64,000 bases of DNA from Coptis chinensis (GCA_015680905.1 JADFTS010000046.1:1-64000), one strand, 5' to 3'. Shown: positions 12,173 through 24,227, numbered from the stretch's first letter. The notes: generated by a model not told the origin, from the letters alone. Numbers and translations are program-made.

Positions 12173-12693
12173 TGTAGGGGAGTGATATTCTCTATACAAA
12201 GACGCTTTTAGCAGTGGAACTAAGGCACCGACTGCGGATATCGTCGCATCCACGAGCCAACAACGCCCCACAAGACGACGCACACCATCACACGAACTAC
12301 ATCAGCGGTGACACATACTCCTATCCATAAGCAATCATGACCGACGGAGTAATTTGCACTAATCGACTATCGATCACATCGATCACGCCGCAAGTTACTT
12401 GCTCGTGATCACCTCCTCATCATCACAAAGGACCTATGTAGATATTTCTCACATGCTCCCATGATCCACACCCCACGCCAGTGATATCCTCTACACGTGG
12501 AGGGTGAGGATACACTCGAATCTCTATAAATACCACTCCTATGAACTACGCCAGACTCACGATTCTACTCTCGAGCCCAAAATTTCAAAGATCGTGGCAG
12601 TTAAGCTCCCAAAAAGCGAACTCGGTCTCACCCATTTATTCATATCAGTCCCCAGAGACTGTTTGTAGAGGAATAACACACCACACCTTTACA
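12173..12693 (+). repeat. 3' LTR of element 1
   Basis: This 521-bp partner of 634-1152 has the same TG...CA ends and a TATAAATA at 12525-12532. It is followed directly by AGTAA. Confidence 0.93.
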
Positions 12694-12698
12694 AGTAA
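12694..12698. repeat. Target-site duplication (right) of LTR element 1
   Basis: AGTAA, identical to 629-633. Confidence 0.9.
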
Positions 12699-13296
12699 TA
12701 TAAAAGATGTAGGGAACTGGCCTGGAGACGATGCAAGTATGCAACCAGCCAACTGTGACAACTTAATGACACTATCACGAGTTTCGACCACAAGGTTTAG
12801 GATAAGCTTATCCCATCGCATCCCCTTTTGTGACCAGTTTACCACCCGACTTCGCTCCACCATAAGATCAAGGTCCCACTGTTCACTAAAACTTCCTTGA
12901 CTCTGAGGTATACCATATACATGCATTATGCATATGCAGTGTGTACAAATCTCTCCTAGTGTAATCGCTTCGAAATTTCTAATGTTATTGAAATGCAATT
13001 GAAACTTGAAACACAACACACAACACACATGGTTTTGCATTTAAAGATCCAAGGTTTCATGCAGTGAGTCAATGTTTCGCATGTCTACCTTTTTGAATGG
13101 TAATTTCTGTTGTAAGACACTAGAGGGTTTTATTTTCCTACTTCCACTGCATCTTGTTCTATGCATATAAGTTAATAGTTAATTCTGTCTGGAGTAAGGA
13201 CTAAGGACTATGCTACTGTGAGCACATACATGTGCGAAGAACAGAGGATGTAACGAACTAACTATTAGTGTTTTGGGGGATGCAACTGTTACTCCT
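12699..13296. other. Intergenic, no gene seen
   Basis: AT-rich spacer between the retrotransposon and the germin-like tandem array. The open stretches on either strand match no protein I recognise. Confidence 0.6.
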
Positions 13297-13515
13297 CATG
13301 TTAGAATAAGGTAAATTAGCTAGGAAGTTATGCAAAACACAAAGAAATACTTCTTAGACTTGCAAAACAAAATTAAATACTTCTTAGACTTCTGATAGTT
13401 GGTTTCAAACAGCACAAATCAAATAGATTAACAGAGCTTCACAAATCACATTTGATTAAATTCGAATAATCATAGCTCATACAAAACATCAAAGAGCTAA
13501 GTGGCCAAGGATGGA

Positions 13516-14144
13516 TTAGCCGGTGCCACCAAGGACACCCTTAAGCTTCCTCACTTGAGCATCATCAAGGAAAGTAGTTTTCACAACAATTTCAGTAGGC
13601 AAGTCATTGGCAAAAAAGGCGTAATCAGTGAGTTGGAGGCCAGGACTTGGACTGCTGAAGGTAACAGTGGCAATTGCAAGAGACCCACCACCATTCAGCT
13701 GGAAATGTAATAAACCTTGAGGAAAAATCATGACGTCCCCCTTCTTAAGTGTTTTAAGAAAAACAGTATTAGCTGAATCCACAAAGCCAGCAAATATAGT
13801 ACCCTGTAAATGACAAGTAGAAGTTCGTTTCCAGCTGGGTGAGTGTGAAATGGGATAACACCACCGGGGGCAATGTCTAAGCGTCCAATTGAGATTCCAA
13901 GGCCATTCAAGCCAGGGAACTGGGAAACGAATGCTGGAGTAACGGCGGCCTTAATAAGGTTTGTGGTGTTCCCAGCCACAGCTAACCCCGAAAACACGAA
14001 GTCATCTACAGTGACATTAGTCTTACAATTGTATCCTGCAGGGCTTGTAGGGCCCTTGAGGTCTCCAACACAGTAGTCTGCTGCATTAACACTGTAGGAG
14101 AGGAGAAGGGCAAAGAGGAAAAGAGTTATATGGAACATCTTCAT
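13516..14144 (-). pseudogene. Germin-like protein (ABP19/20 type), copy 1, frameshifted
   Basis: Same product as the intact copy at 20238-20864. Start, signal peptide and the first cupin box (H-T-H and the Glu ligand) are in frame. After the LLLVI stretch, two extra bases (GTAAATG here, GTATG in copy 3, near 13808) shift the frame. Translation then runs into an unrelated tail. The downstream half is still readable in its own frame and ends LGGTG-stop. The span is 629 bp against 627 in the intact copy. A C-to-F change is also present just after the indel (ATATTTGC instead of ATATGTGC). TATATATA lies at 14209-14216. Either a decaying copy or a sequence error. Confidence 0.85.
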
Positions 14145-14208
14145 TTCGCTAGTACGAGAGAGGTTTCTTTGAATTGGGTTGGTCTTAGTGAGATTGCTAC
14201 CATTTACT

Positions 14209-14216
14209 TATATATA
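14209..14216 (-). promoter_or_regulatory. TATA box of germin-like copy 1
   Basis: TATATATA, about 65 bp upstream of the ATG. The same element at the same distance precedes copies 2 and 3. Confidence 0.6.
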
Positions 14217-15440
14217 GGGAGGCAGGATGCTTGCTGGCTGGTCCAATAGACCCTGCACCATGCAAGAGAAGAGATCCCGAGCAAGGTTAGCTTGACAGAG
14301 CACGTAAGAAAAGACATAAAATTTATTTGTGGTCCATGTAGTCTTATAAATCAATTCTCCATACAGACAAAAAAGCCTTTTCTAAGTGGAAAGGAAATGT
14401 TTTTTACTTTTCTCTACAATAATAGGATACTATCATTTCTTTCCTGACAAATTTTTTTTGCTTAACTACTTCAGAGTATATCTTCCCTTTCAAAAAAAAA
14501 TGTGGAGGAGCTAGCAGTAAAGTGTTGCAATTGGATTCCCCATTATATTTATATCATTAATGTTGAACCTTAGAGAAAATATCATCTCTCTCAATTCAGG
14601 CGTTTCAGCTAGTGCAACTCTTTAACTAAAGAAAAAGCTCATTAACCATACTCTTTGCTGGAAACAATGTTAACGATTAAAGTAAATGTAGAACAATTTT
14701 AAGGCGTGCAAATGTGCAATACTATAAGATAATGCATGCTGATTTTCATGACAATCATCTACACTAGAAAATTGCACTGTAGCCGATTAGCCGCTAAAGA
14801 AGAAATAAATCAACAACAAATGTACTGTGACGTTTGATAACAGCTGGAATGCAACCCAAATATACCTTTTAAGGAAGTTCATAATACATAGTTTTACTTC
14901 TTAATTTAAGATTCATCCATGATATAAGTTCTTCACAAAAGATTCTAATAACAGCTGCTCTTACAGCTTTACCCTTAATTAATCAACTATTTTCAGAATA
15001 AGATAACGAACTTACCTGCAATGAAGTTTCAGAATGTTCCCAAAGGCAAACAATCAGAAAATTCGATTAGGTGGTCCGTTACTCGTGCACATGGAAGAGG
15101 CCATAAGAAGACATCTCTTAACAGCTAAAAAGGTGTCACTGCAAGTCTTCCTGCCACTTCAAAGGATAACCATATGAAGTGTGTGGATTGTAATGGTTCC
15201 CTCCCTCGGAGGGTTCATGGATTATATTGATCCATAAGCTGTTTTCCAACTTGTTTGCATTGTACGCGCATACCATCAGCTCAGACAATGTCAGCTCGTA
15301 TTTCACAATATCAGTTAGACAGTTACATGAGTGAGCTTTGTACGAATCCAAGTAATATGCTCTCTATTCACTCTCATGAGCCTCGATTCTCCTGGTCAAT
15401 TTCATTGGATCGATTAGAGACACGTTGTCGTCCAATTTTA

Positions 15441-16277
15441 AGGTATTATTTATGAAGGATTGTTTTATTATTTAAATTGGTCGAGTCTGAACAAAATTTC
15501 ACTGGGATTGTGTTGGAGCCATTATGGAACACATATCCCCGTATTGGTTGGTTCAAAAGAGAGGTCTTTTTATAAATAGGAAAGGCATTGTTACGCAAAA
15601 TATTTTGGTGGCATGTTCATTTGACTTGCAGTTTCAGTATGTACTTGCTAGTTAGGAAGGTTCTGCCACAGATTCACGTATTTTGACTTTGGCATTAACA
15701 AGAGCAGACAAATTACATGTACCAAAAGGTATATTACACTTATATTTGTTTATCATTGAATATAGATTTTCTTTCAAAGCTAACAAATAGTTTTTTTGCT
15801 TTCCTAATTAATATAGGTAAATATTATGGTGTGGATGCCGGGTATGCCAATACACTAAGTTTTATTGCTCCATTTCGTGGCACTCGCTATCACTTGAAAG
15901 AATATGGTGTCTTGGAACCTACAAATAGCAAAGAATTGTTCAATCTGCGACATTCATCGTTGAGGAATGATGTCGAGGGTATCATTGGTATCTTAAAGAA
16001 GTGTTTTCCTATTTTGACCCTTCCTCTTCCATATCCATTTGAAACACAATTGAAGATAGTAATAGCATGTTGCATTCTACACAATCACATACGAAGAGAG
16101 AAAAACGTATGATTTACTTTTTAACTTGGAAGATTTTGAAGGCCAACAAGAATCTGAAGTAGTGCATAACAATGGGGGTGTGGAAAATATTAGTAGAGAA
16201 AGAATACGAGAAATGGCAATAGAGTTTAGAAAATCAATTGCTGATGCAATGTGGAGTGACTATGAAAGTTCAAAATG
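15441..16277 (+). pseudogene. PIF/Harbinger transposase (HARBI1-like) fragment, copy A
   Basis: The C-terminal part of a DDE_Tnp_4 transposase. The conserved order is visible: SFDLQFQYVLA (first Asp), a GT-AG intron at 15729-15816, GKYYGVDAGY (second Asp), FRGTRYHLKEYG, FNLRHSSLRNDVEG (catalytic Glu), and CCILHNHIRRE. An in-frame TAG at 15653-15655 replaces the Trp codon of the usual AGWEGSA motif. A run of five A near 16106 (four in copy B) shifts the frame just after HIRRE. The N-terminal half is missing or eroded. It cannot encode a working transposase. The fragment sits inside the duplicated unit and travelled with it. Confidence 0.85.
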
Positions 16278-16879
16278 ATGTAGTACTTATGGAATTTTCT
16301 TTTTAATTTATTTGTTTAATATATATGAAGAATGTAATAGTGATACTTATTTTGAATGACTTATATAAGTGCTTTTACTTGTTTAGATTTATATTTATTT
16401 TAACTTTTCTTATTTTGTGCATTTCATTTCATATTTATTTGAAGTATACACGTAAAATGAAGAAAGAATAACTTACTGCTAATATGTTGTTCATGACAAA
16501 CAAATTGCAGTGTCAACCAAACACAGGACAAGTTAAAACCGTGACAAAATAATTGAAGACCAAACAGCTTTCAGATTAATCATCTTTATGTAATATATCT
16601 GCAGAATTGGAACACCTAATCAGTGTTGAGCAATACAAAATCTTCTGCGGCCAAACAGAGCCTTCATGTTGGAATAAGGTAAATAATTAGCTAGGAAGTC
16701 ATGCAAAACACAAAGAAATACTTCTTAGACTTGCAAAACAAAATTAAATACTTCTTAGACTTCTGATAGTTGGTTTCGAACAGCACAGATTAACAGAGCT
16801 TCACAAATCACATTTGATTAAATTCTCGAATAATCATAGCTCATACAAAACATCAAAGAGCTAAGTGGCCAAGGATGGA

Positions 16880-17505
16880 TTAGCCGGTGCCACCAAGGAC
16901 ACCCTTAAGCTTCCTCACTTGAGCATCATCAAGGAAAGTAGTTTTCACAACAATTTCAGTAGGCAAGTCATTGGCAAAAAAGGCGTAATCAGTGAGTTGG
17001 AGGCCAGGACTTGGACTGCTGAAGGTAACAGTGGCAATTGCAAGAGACCCACCACCATTCAGCTGGAAATGTAATAAACCTTGAGGAAAAATCATGACGT
17101 CCCCCTTCTTAAGTGTTTTAAGAAAAACAGTATTAGCTGAATCCACAAAGCCAGCACATATAGTACCCTGTATGACAAGTAGAAGTTCGTTTCCAGCTGG
17201 GTGAGTGTGAAATGGGATAACACCACCGGGGCAATGTCTAAGCGTCCAATTGAGATTCCAAGGCCATTCAAGCCAGGGAACTGGGAAACGAATGCTGGAG
17301 TAACGGCGGCCTTAATAAGGTTTGTGGTGTTCCCAGCCACAGCTAACCCCGAAAACACGAAGTCATCTACAGTGACATTAGTCTTACAATTGTATCCTGC
17401 AGGGCTTGTAGGGCCCTTGAGGTCTCCAACACAGTAGTCTGCTGCATTAACAGTGTAGGAGAAGAGAAGGGCAAAGAGGAAAAGAGTTATATGGAACATC
17501 TTCAT
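16880..17505 (-). pseudogene. Germin-like protein (ABP19/20 type), copy 2, frameshifted by one base
   Basis: Nearly identical to copy 3 except that CCACCGGGGGCAATG has four G instead of five near 17228. This breaks the frame at the Gly-Gly just before the metal-binding H-T-H box. The span is 626 bp against 627. All residues of both cupin boxes are still encoded in the restored frames. Because the only disabling change is one base in a homopolymer of a long near-identical repeat, a consensus error is as likely as a real null allele. TATATATA lies at 17570-17577. Confidence 0.85.
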
Positions 17506-17569
17506 TTCACTAGTACGAGAGAAGTTTCTTTGAATTGGGTTGGTCTTAGTGAGATTGCTACCATTTACT

Positions 17570-17577
17570 TATATATA
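17570..17577 (-). promoter_or_regulatory. TATA box of germin-like copy 2
   Basis: TATATATA, about 65 bp upstream of the ATG, as in the other two copies. Confidence 0.6.
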
Positions 17578-18800
17578 GGGAGGTAGGATGCTTGCTGGCT
17601 GGTCCAATAGGCCCTGCACCATGCAAGAGATCACGAGCAAGGTTAGCTTGACAGACAGACAGAGTACGTAAGAAAAGACATAAAATTTATTTGTGGTCCA
17701 TGTAGTCTTAAAAATCAATTCTCCATTCAGACAAAAGCCTTTTCTAAGTGGAAACGAAATGTTTTTTACTTTTCTCTACAATAATGATACTATCATTTCT
17801 TTCCTGACAAATTTTTTTTGCTTAACTACTTCAGAGTATATCTTCCCTTTCAAAAAAAAATGTGGAGGAGCTAGCAGTAAAGTGTTGCAATTGGATTCCC
17901 CATTATATTTATATCATTAATGTTGAACCTTAGAGAAAATATCATCTCTCTCAATTCAGGCGTTTCAGCTAGTGCAACTCTTTAACTAAAGAAAAAGCTC
18001 ATTAACCATACTCTTTGCTGGAAACAATGTTAACGATTAAAGTAAATGTAGAACAATTTTAAGGCGTGCAAATGTGCAATACTATAAGATAATGCATGCT
18101 GATTTTCATGACAATCATCTACACTAGAAAATTGCACTGTAGCCGATTAGCCGCTAAAGAAGAAATAAATCAACAACAAATGTACTGTGACGTTTGATAA
18201 CAGCTGGAATGCAACCCAAATATACCTTTTAAGGAAGTTCATAATACATAGTTTTACTTCTTAATTTAAGATTCATCCATGATATAAGTTCTTCACAAAA
18301 GATTCTAATAACAGCTGCTCTTACAGCTTTACCCTTAATTAATCAACTATTTTCAGAATAAGATAACGAACTTACCTGCAATGAAGTTTCAGAATGTTCC
18401 CAAAGGCAAACAATCAGAAAATTCGATTAGGTGGTCCGTTACTCGTGCACATGGAAGAGGCCATAAGAAGACATCTCTTAACAGCTAAAAAGGTGTCACT
18501 GCAAGTCTTCCTGCCACTTCAAAGGATAACCATATGAAGTGTGTGGATTGTAATGGTTCCCTCCCTCGGAGGGTTCATGGATTATATTGATCCATAAGCT
18601 GTTTTCCAACTTGTTTGCATTGTACGCGCATACCATCAGCTCAGACAATGTCAGCTCGTATTTCACAATATCAGTTAGACAGTTACATGAGTGAGCTTTG
18701 TACGAATCCAAGTAATATGCTCTCTATTCACTCTCATGAGCCTCGATTCTCCTGGTCAATTTCATTGGATCGATTAGAGACACGTTGTCGTCCAATTTTA

Positions 18801-19637
18801 AGGTATTATTTATGAAGGATTGTTTTATTATTTAAATTGGTCGAGTCTGAACAAAATTTCACTGGGATTGTGTTGGAGCCATTATGGAACACATATCCCC
18901 GTATTGGTTGGTTCAAAAGAGAGGTCTTTTTATAAATAGGAAAGGCATTGTTACGCAAAATATTTTGGTGGCATGTTCATTTGACTTGCAGTTTCAGTAT
19001 GTACTTGCTAGTTAGGAAGGTTCTGCCACAGATTCACGTATTTTGACTTTGGCATTAACAAGAGCAGACAAATTACATGTACCAAAAGGTATATTACACT
19101 TATATTTGTTTATCATTGAATATAGATTTTCTTTCAAAGCTAACAAATAGTTTTTTTGCTTTCCTAATTAATATAGGTAAATATTATGGTGTGGATGCCG
19201 GGTATGCCAATACACTAAGTTTTATTGCTCCATTTCGTGGCACTCGCTATCACTTGAAAGAATATGGTGTCTTGGAACCTACAAATAGCAAAGAATTGTT
19301 CAATCTGCGACATTCATCGTTGAGGAATGATGTCGAGGGTATCATTGGTATCTTAAAGAAGTGTTTTCCTATTTTGACCCTTCCTCTTCCATATCCATTT
19401 GAAACACAATTGAAGATAGTAATAGCATGTTGCATTCTACACAATCACATACGAAGAGAGAAAACGTATGATTTACTTTTTAACTTGGAAGATTTTGAAG
19501 GCCAACAAGAATCTGAAGTAGTGCATAACAATGGGGGTGTGGAAAATATTAGTAGAGAAAGAATACGAGAAATGGCAATAGAGTTTAGAAAATCAATTGC
19601 TGATGCAATGTGGAGTGACTATGAAAGTTCAAAATGA
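18801..19637 (+). pseudogene. PIF/Harbinger transposase (HARBI1-like) fragment, copy B
   Basis: Duplicate of 15441-16277. The stop that replaces the Trp codon is shared (19013-19015), so it predates the duplication. The intron is at 19089-19176. Without the extra A of copy A, the C-terminal part stays open from 19177 to a stop at 19635-19637, through an acidic segment to MWSDYESSK. The N-terminal DNA-binding half is absent. Confidence 0.85.
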
Positions 19638-20237
19638 TGTAGTACTTATGGAATTTTCTTTTAATTTATTTGTTTAATATATATGAAGAATGTAATAGTG
19701 ATACTTATTTTGAATGACTTATATAAGTGCTTTTACTTGTTTAGATTTATATTTATTTTAACTTTTCTTATTTTGTGCATTTCATTTCATATTTATTTGA
19801 AGTATACACGTAAAATGAAGAAAGAATAACTTACTGCTAATATGTTGTTCATGACAAACAAATTGCAGTGTCAACCAAACACAGGACAAGTTAAAACCGT
19901 GACAAAATAATTGAAGACCAAACAGCTTTCAGATTAATCATCTTTATGTAATATATCTGCAGAATTGGAACACCTAATCAGTGTTGAGCAATACAAAATC
20001 TTCTGCGGCCAAACAGAGCCTTCATGTTGGAATAAGGTAAATAATTAGCTAGGAAGTCATGCAAAACACAAAGAAATACTTCTTAGACTTGCAAAACAAA
20101 ATTAAATACTTCTTAGACTTCTGATAGTTGGTTTCGAACAGCACAGATTAACAGAGCTTCACAAATCACATTTGATTAAATTCTCGAATAATCATAGCTC
20201 ATACAAAACATCAAAGAGCTAAGTGGCCAAGGATGGA

Positions 20238-20864
20238 TTAGCCGGTGCCACCAAGGACACCCTTAAGCTTCCTCACTTGAGCATCATCAAGGAAAGTAGT
20301 TTTCACAACAATTTCAGTAGGCAAGTCATTGGCAAAAAAGGCGTAATCAGTGAGTTGGAGGCCAGGACTTGGACTGCTGAAGGTAACAGTGGCAATTGCA
20401 AGAGACCCACCACCATTCAGCTGGAAATGTAATAAACCTTGAGGAAAAATCATGACGTCCCCCTTCTTAAGTGTTTTAAGAAAAACAGTATTAGCTGAAT
20501 CCACAAAGCCAGCACATATAGTACCCTGTATGACAAGTAGAAGTTCGTTTCCAGCTGGGTGAGTGTGAAATGGGATAACACCACCGGGGGCAATGTCTAA
20601 GCGTCCAATTGAGATTCCAAGGCCATTCAAGCCAGGGAACTGGGAAACGAATGCTGGAGTAACGGCGGCCTTAATAAGGTTTGTGGTGTTCCCAGCCACA
20701 GCTAACCCCGAAAACACGAAGTCATCTACAGTGACATTAGTCTTACAATTGTATCCTGCAGGGCTTGTAGGGCCCTTGAGGTCTCCAACACAGTAGTCTG
20801 CTGCATTAACAGTGTAGGAGAAGAGAAGGGCAAAGAGGAAAAGAGTTATATGGAACATCTTCAT
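20238..20864 (-). CDS. Germin-like protein, ABP19/ABP20 (auxin-binding germin) type, intact
   Basis: A single-exon 208-residue cupin protein, the usual length of the family. Germin-like proteins are secreted, Mn-binding, hexameric apoplast or cell-wall glycoproteins. Members have superoxide dismutase or other activities, and the ABP19/20 branch was found by auxin binding. Residues 1-21 form a signal peptide ending VNA. Cys25 and Cys40 form the expected disulfide. Possible N-glycosylation sites are Asn43 and Asn59. Cupin box 1 has His100, His102 and Glu107. Box 2 has His146 in [10 protein letters not shown]. All four metal ligands are present. The protein ends in the family's [13 protein letters not shown] at 20862-20864 is the first of two close Met codons. 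TATATATA lies at 20929-20936. It is the only uninterrupted copy of three. Whether it binds auxin is not shown by sequence. Confidence 0.95.
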   Translation of the reverse strand: MKMFHITLFLFALLFSYTVNAADYCVGDLKGPTSPAGYNCKTNVTVDDFVFSGLAVAGNTTNLIKAAVTPAFVSQFPGLNGLGISIGRLDIAPGGVIPFHTHPAGNELLLVIQGTICAGFVDSANTVFLKTLKKGDVMIFPQGLLHFQLNGGGSLAIATVTFSSPSPGLQLTDYAFFANDLPTEIVVKTTFLDDAQVRKLKGVLGGTG

Positions 20865-20928
20865 TTCACTAGTACGAGAGAAGTTTCTTTGAATTGGGTT
20901 GGTCTTAGTGAGATTGCTACCATTTACT

Positions 20929-20936
20929 TATATATA
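20929..20936 (-). promoter_or_regulatory. TATA box of germin-like copy 3
   Basis: TATATATA on the gene's strand, about 65 bp before the ATG and conserved in all three copies. Confidence 0.65.
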
Positions 20937-22147
20937 GGGAGGTAGGATGCTTGCTGGCTGGTCCAATAGGCCCTGCACCATGCAAGAGATCACGAGCAAG
21001 GTTAGCTTGACAGACAGACAGAGTACGTAAGAAAAGACATAAAATTTATTTGTGGTCCATGTAGTCTTAAAAATCAATTCTCCATTCAGACAAAAGCCTT
21101 TTCTAAGTGGAAACGAAATGTTTTTTACTTTTCTCTACAATAATGATACTATCATTTCTTTCCTGACAAATTTTTTTGCTTAACCACTTCAGAGTACATC
21201 TTCCCTTTCAAAAAAAAATGTGGAGGAGCTAGCAGTAAAGTGTTGCAATTGGATTCCCCATTATATTTATATCATTAATGTTGAACCTTAGAGAAAATAT
21301 CATCTCTCTCAATTCAGGCGTTTCAGCTAGTGCAACTCTTTAACTAAAGAAAAAGCTCATTAACCATACTCTTTGCTGGAAACAATGTTAACGATTAAAC
21401 TAAATGTAGAACAATTTTAAGGCGTGCAAATGTGCAATACTATAAGATAATGCATGCTGATTTTCATGACAATCATCTACACTAGAAAATTGCACTGTAG
21501 CCGATTAGCCGCTAAAGAAGAAATAAATCAACAACAAATGTACTGTGACGTTTGATAACAGCTGGAATGCAACCCAAATATACCTTTTAAGGAAGTTCAT
21601 AATACACAGTGTTACTTCTTAATTTAAGATTCATCCATGATATCAGTTCTTCACAAAATATTCCAATAACAGCTGCTCTTACAGCTTTACCCTTAATTAA
21701 TCAACTATTTTCAGAATAAGATAACGAACTTACCTGCAATGAAGTTTCAGAATGTCCCAAAAGACAAACAATCAGAAAATTCGATTAGGTGGTCCGTTAC
21801 TCGTGCACATGGAAGAGGCCATAAGAAGACATCTCTTAACAGCTAAAAAGGTATCACTGCAAGTCTTCCTGCCACTTCAGAGGATAACCATATGAAGTGT
21901 GTGGATTGTAATGGTTCCCTCCTTCGTAGGGTTCATGGATTATATTGATCCATAAGCAGTTTTCCAACTTGTTTGCATCGTACACCCATACCATCAGCTC
22001 AGACAATGTCAGCTCGTATTTCACAATATCAGTTACATGAGTGAGCTTTGTACGAATCCAGTAATAAGCTCTCTATTCACTCTCATGAGCCTCGATTCTC
22101 CTAGTCAATTTCTTTGGATCGATTAGAGACACGTTGTCGTCCAATTT

Positions 22148-24227
22148 GATAAGAGCCCAATACACAAGAAATTTGAGGTATTATGACTTCAAATCATAGG
22201 TTCGATATGCCATTTTGCCTATTGTTTACATGTTTCATCTAGTAGCTATTAGGAATTAATTTCATGGGAACAGCCGAACAGGGGCTAGAATACCTGCTCG
22301 TCTCTTCCTATACCACATTTTCTTTTACCACTATGGCACTATCACTGTTTTCAAAATTTCTTCAGGTGCAATCCTCATGTATTTGCTTGGCAAACAAAGA
22401 AAGCAGAACTGTTTTCATTCATTCTTCAATAGTTTTATACACTTGACCTTGAAAACCCGCTCTGCTACCCATATCAACGTCTTCATTTCTCTCAAGTCTC
22501 AATGTAGTTCCCTCTTCTCAATGAACTCACTGAAGGTGCTCTAAAGCAGTAGAACAAATGGCTACATAAATAGCCAGTGTTTCTAATATAGTGAACCAAA
22601 GGTATCGCTATTCGGTTTCGGTTTGGCATTTCCAACTTGACCTATGCTTCTACCAACATTGTAACTTCAAACAGTACTTCGAAGTGCTGAGGCCCTGTGT
22701 AAAAAGTAACAATGTCACATGATCCACACTTGACACTTCCATGACACCTGGATATGCACACCAGTCAGTGTGTCGGTGGGCATATGAAGGCAACAAGGAC
22801 CAAAGCGAGAAGGCTCTATGACTTAATGTATGCTAACTGCGAGAATAGTTTGATGTAACTTATTACACTACAGTACTACACTACTACCACGGATCAACTG
22901 AACCCCGCATCTATATCTTAAATGGCCCTTCTTCAAAAGACATACCACATCATTTTACAATTTACACCGGTGTTGGAATCATTGCCATGTACCGATGTAA
23001 AATAACAACATATAAGCCTGAAATGAAATTTCAAGATCAATTCCTTGCAGCCTAAAATAGTTAGTCCTACATATCTCGTAATGGACCTAGCAGACCATTG
23101 CAATGTTACAATACAATATCAAATCTATACTACTTTAAAATGCGGTGTGGGGGAGCTAGCCATTTAAGCATGACAAATACCGTTCGCACCTATTTTTTCC
23201 TTTTTTTTTTTCTCCTAAGGACCCCACGATCTATAAAATCAGGTGTTTAACCCAAAGTGCGACACATGTGCACAATACTAGTTTATATTAACTCACTGAA
23301 TCCACAAAAGATGAATAAAAAAAAGTATAATCCCTTAATAACATAACAATTTTTCATGAAAATGAATTAAAAGATAAATAACCACTGCCATATAATAAAT
23401 CAAAAGTGCAAGAAACCGTTTGTATATTGAAATTAATAACAGCTCTAGTTAGCTAGTAAATTTGTGGACGGCAAAAGTTCGATACAGAAATTATTCGCCT
23501 AAGATTCGAAATGTTTAACAATAATACTTTTAAATATTCTGTCCAATAAAACGCTAACGGCAAAAAAACGATATACGTGTTTTAAACGGGTATAATACGA
23601 ATGCATTCCTTTAAAATTCGGCTATATATTTTACATTTAAAACTTTGATATATAAGTATATAACGTTTTTATTTTTATTTTTACAATTTTATTCATGAAA
23701 AAATAATATAGATGTCAAATTTTTGGTTCTACTTACTATTACTAACACTAACAAAATTAAAAACGTACAACCAACACATCCATTCCTGGTAAACAAGATT
23801 GCTTTTGAGTTTTGATCTTCAAGGCTATGGGTTATGGCTTCAAGAACTAAAAAATGGTGGAATCTGTTTTCTAGTTATGGCTTAAAGCCTTCAAGAACTA
23901 AACACATGCTTTTCTTATTCTTTAGTCTAAGCATTTAGGGGTTCTTTAATCTCTACTTTTTTAGTCGGTTGAGTTTTTCCAAGTATTAAAGTACGAGAGT
24001 TTCCATTTCAAGTTTCCAACTTTTACAATAAAAGCCCCGTTTTTTTTAATTTCAATAATTCGGACATTATAATTTGGCGATAATAAGCACATCCCAAGAA
24101 ATTTGCGTATTAAACCACCATTTTTCAAATATTCGCCGTCTTGTTCGTTTTATACGGGAATCCTTATAATACGTGCATAATTCGCAAATTAAACAGTAAA
24201 TTACTAGCTATGAGCTCTACCAGTCTT
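22148..24227. other. Intergenic, no gene seen
   Basis: AT-rich spacer between the germin array and the 3' end of the J-protein gene. Open stretches are short and unlike known proteins. No clear transposon ends were found. Confidence 0.6.

Larger units (their letters stand above)
634..12693 (+). mobile_element. Ty3/gypsy LTR retrotransposon, Tat-like, degenerate coding
   Basis: This 12.06-kb element has two LTRs starting TG and ending CA, and matching 5-bp flanks. The internal order on the + strand is gag remnant, protease, reverse transcriptase, RNase H, integrase. A tandem repeat follows, then an ORF region on the opposite strand. Integrase after RNase H places it in Ty3/gypsy. Large size, a tandem repeat downstream of pol and an extra ORF are known of the plant Tat lineage. 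No pol domain is open for more than a short stretch, because frame changes every few dozen codons while conserved motifs remain. A TGG at 1154-1156, just inside the left LTR, could start the primer-binding site, but I could not match a tRNA. The lineage call is inferred. Confidence 0.88.
13297..16664. repeat. Tandem unit A of the germin-like array
   Basis: This unit of about 3.37 kb starts at a CATGTTAGAATAAGG word and contains a - strand germin-like copy and a + strand PIF/Harbinger fragment. Its right half (from about 14450) is nearly identical to the right half of unit B. Its left half differs from B by substitutions and small indels. Confidence 0.9.
16665..20022. repeat. Tandem unit B of the germin-like array (chimeric)
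   Basis: This unit is about 3.36 kb. From 16665 to about 17785 it carries the variants of unit C, for example GACAGACAGACAGAG, TCCAATAGGCCC and AATAATGATACT. From about 17817 to 20022 it carries those of unit A, for example TTAACTACTTCAGAGTATATC and the Harbinger fragment that C lacks. The switch lies within roughly 17785-17817. Confidence 0.88.
20023..22147. repeat. Tandem unit C of the germin-like array (partial)
   Basis: Homologous to the first 2.1 kb of units A and B. Similarity stops at CCAATTT, beyond which A and B continue into the Harbinger fragment and C into unrelated single-copy-looking sequence. Confidence 0.88.

Noticed and set aside
15136-15455. Duplicated ORFs on both strands in units A and B
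   Set aside because: They are repeated only because the unit is duplicated. They overlap each other on opposite strands and match no family.
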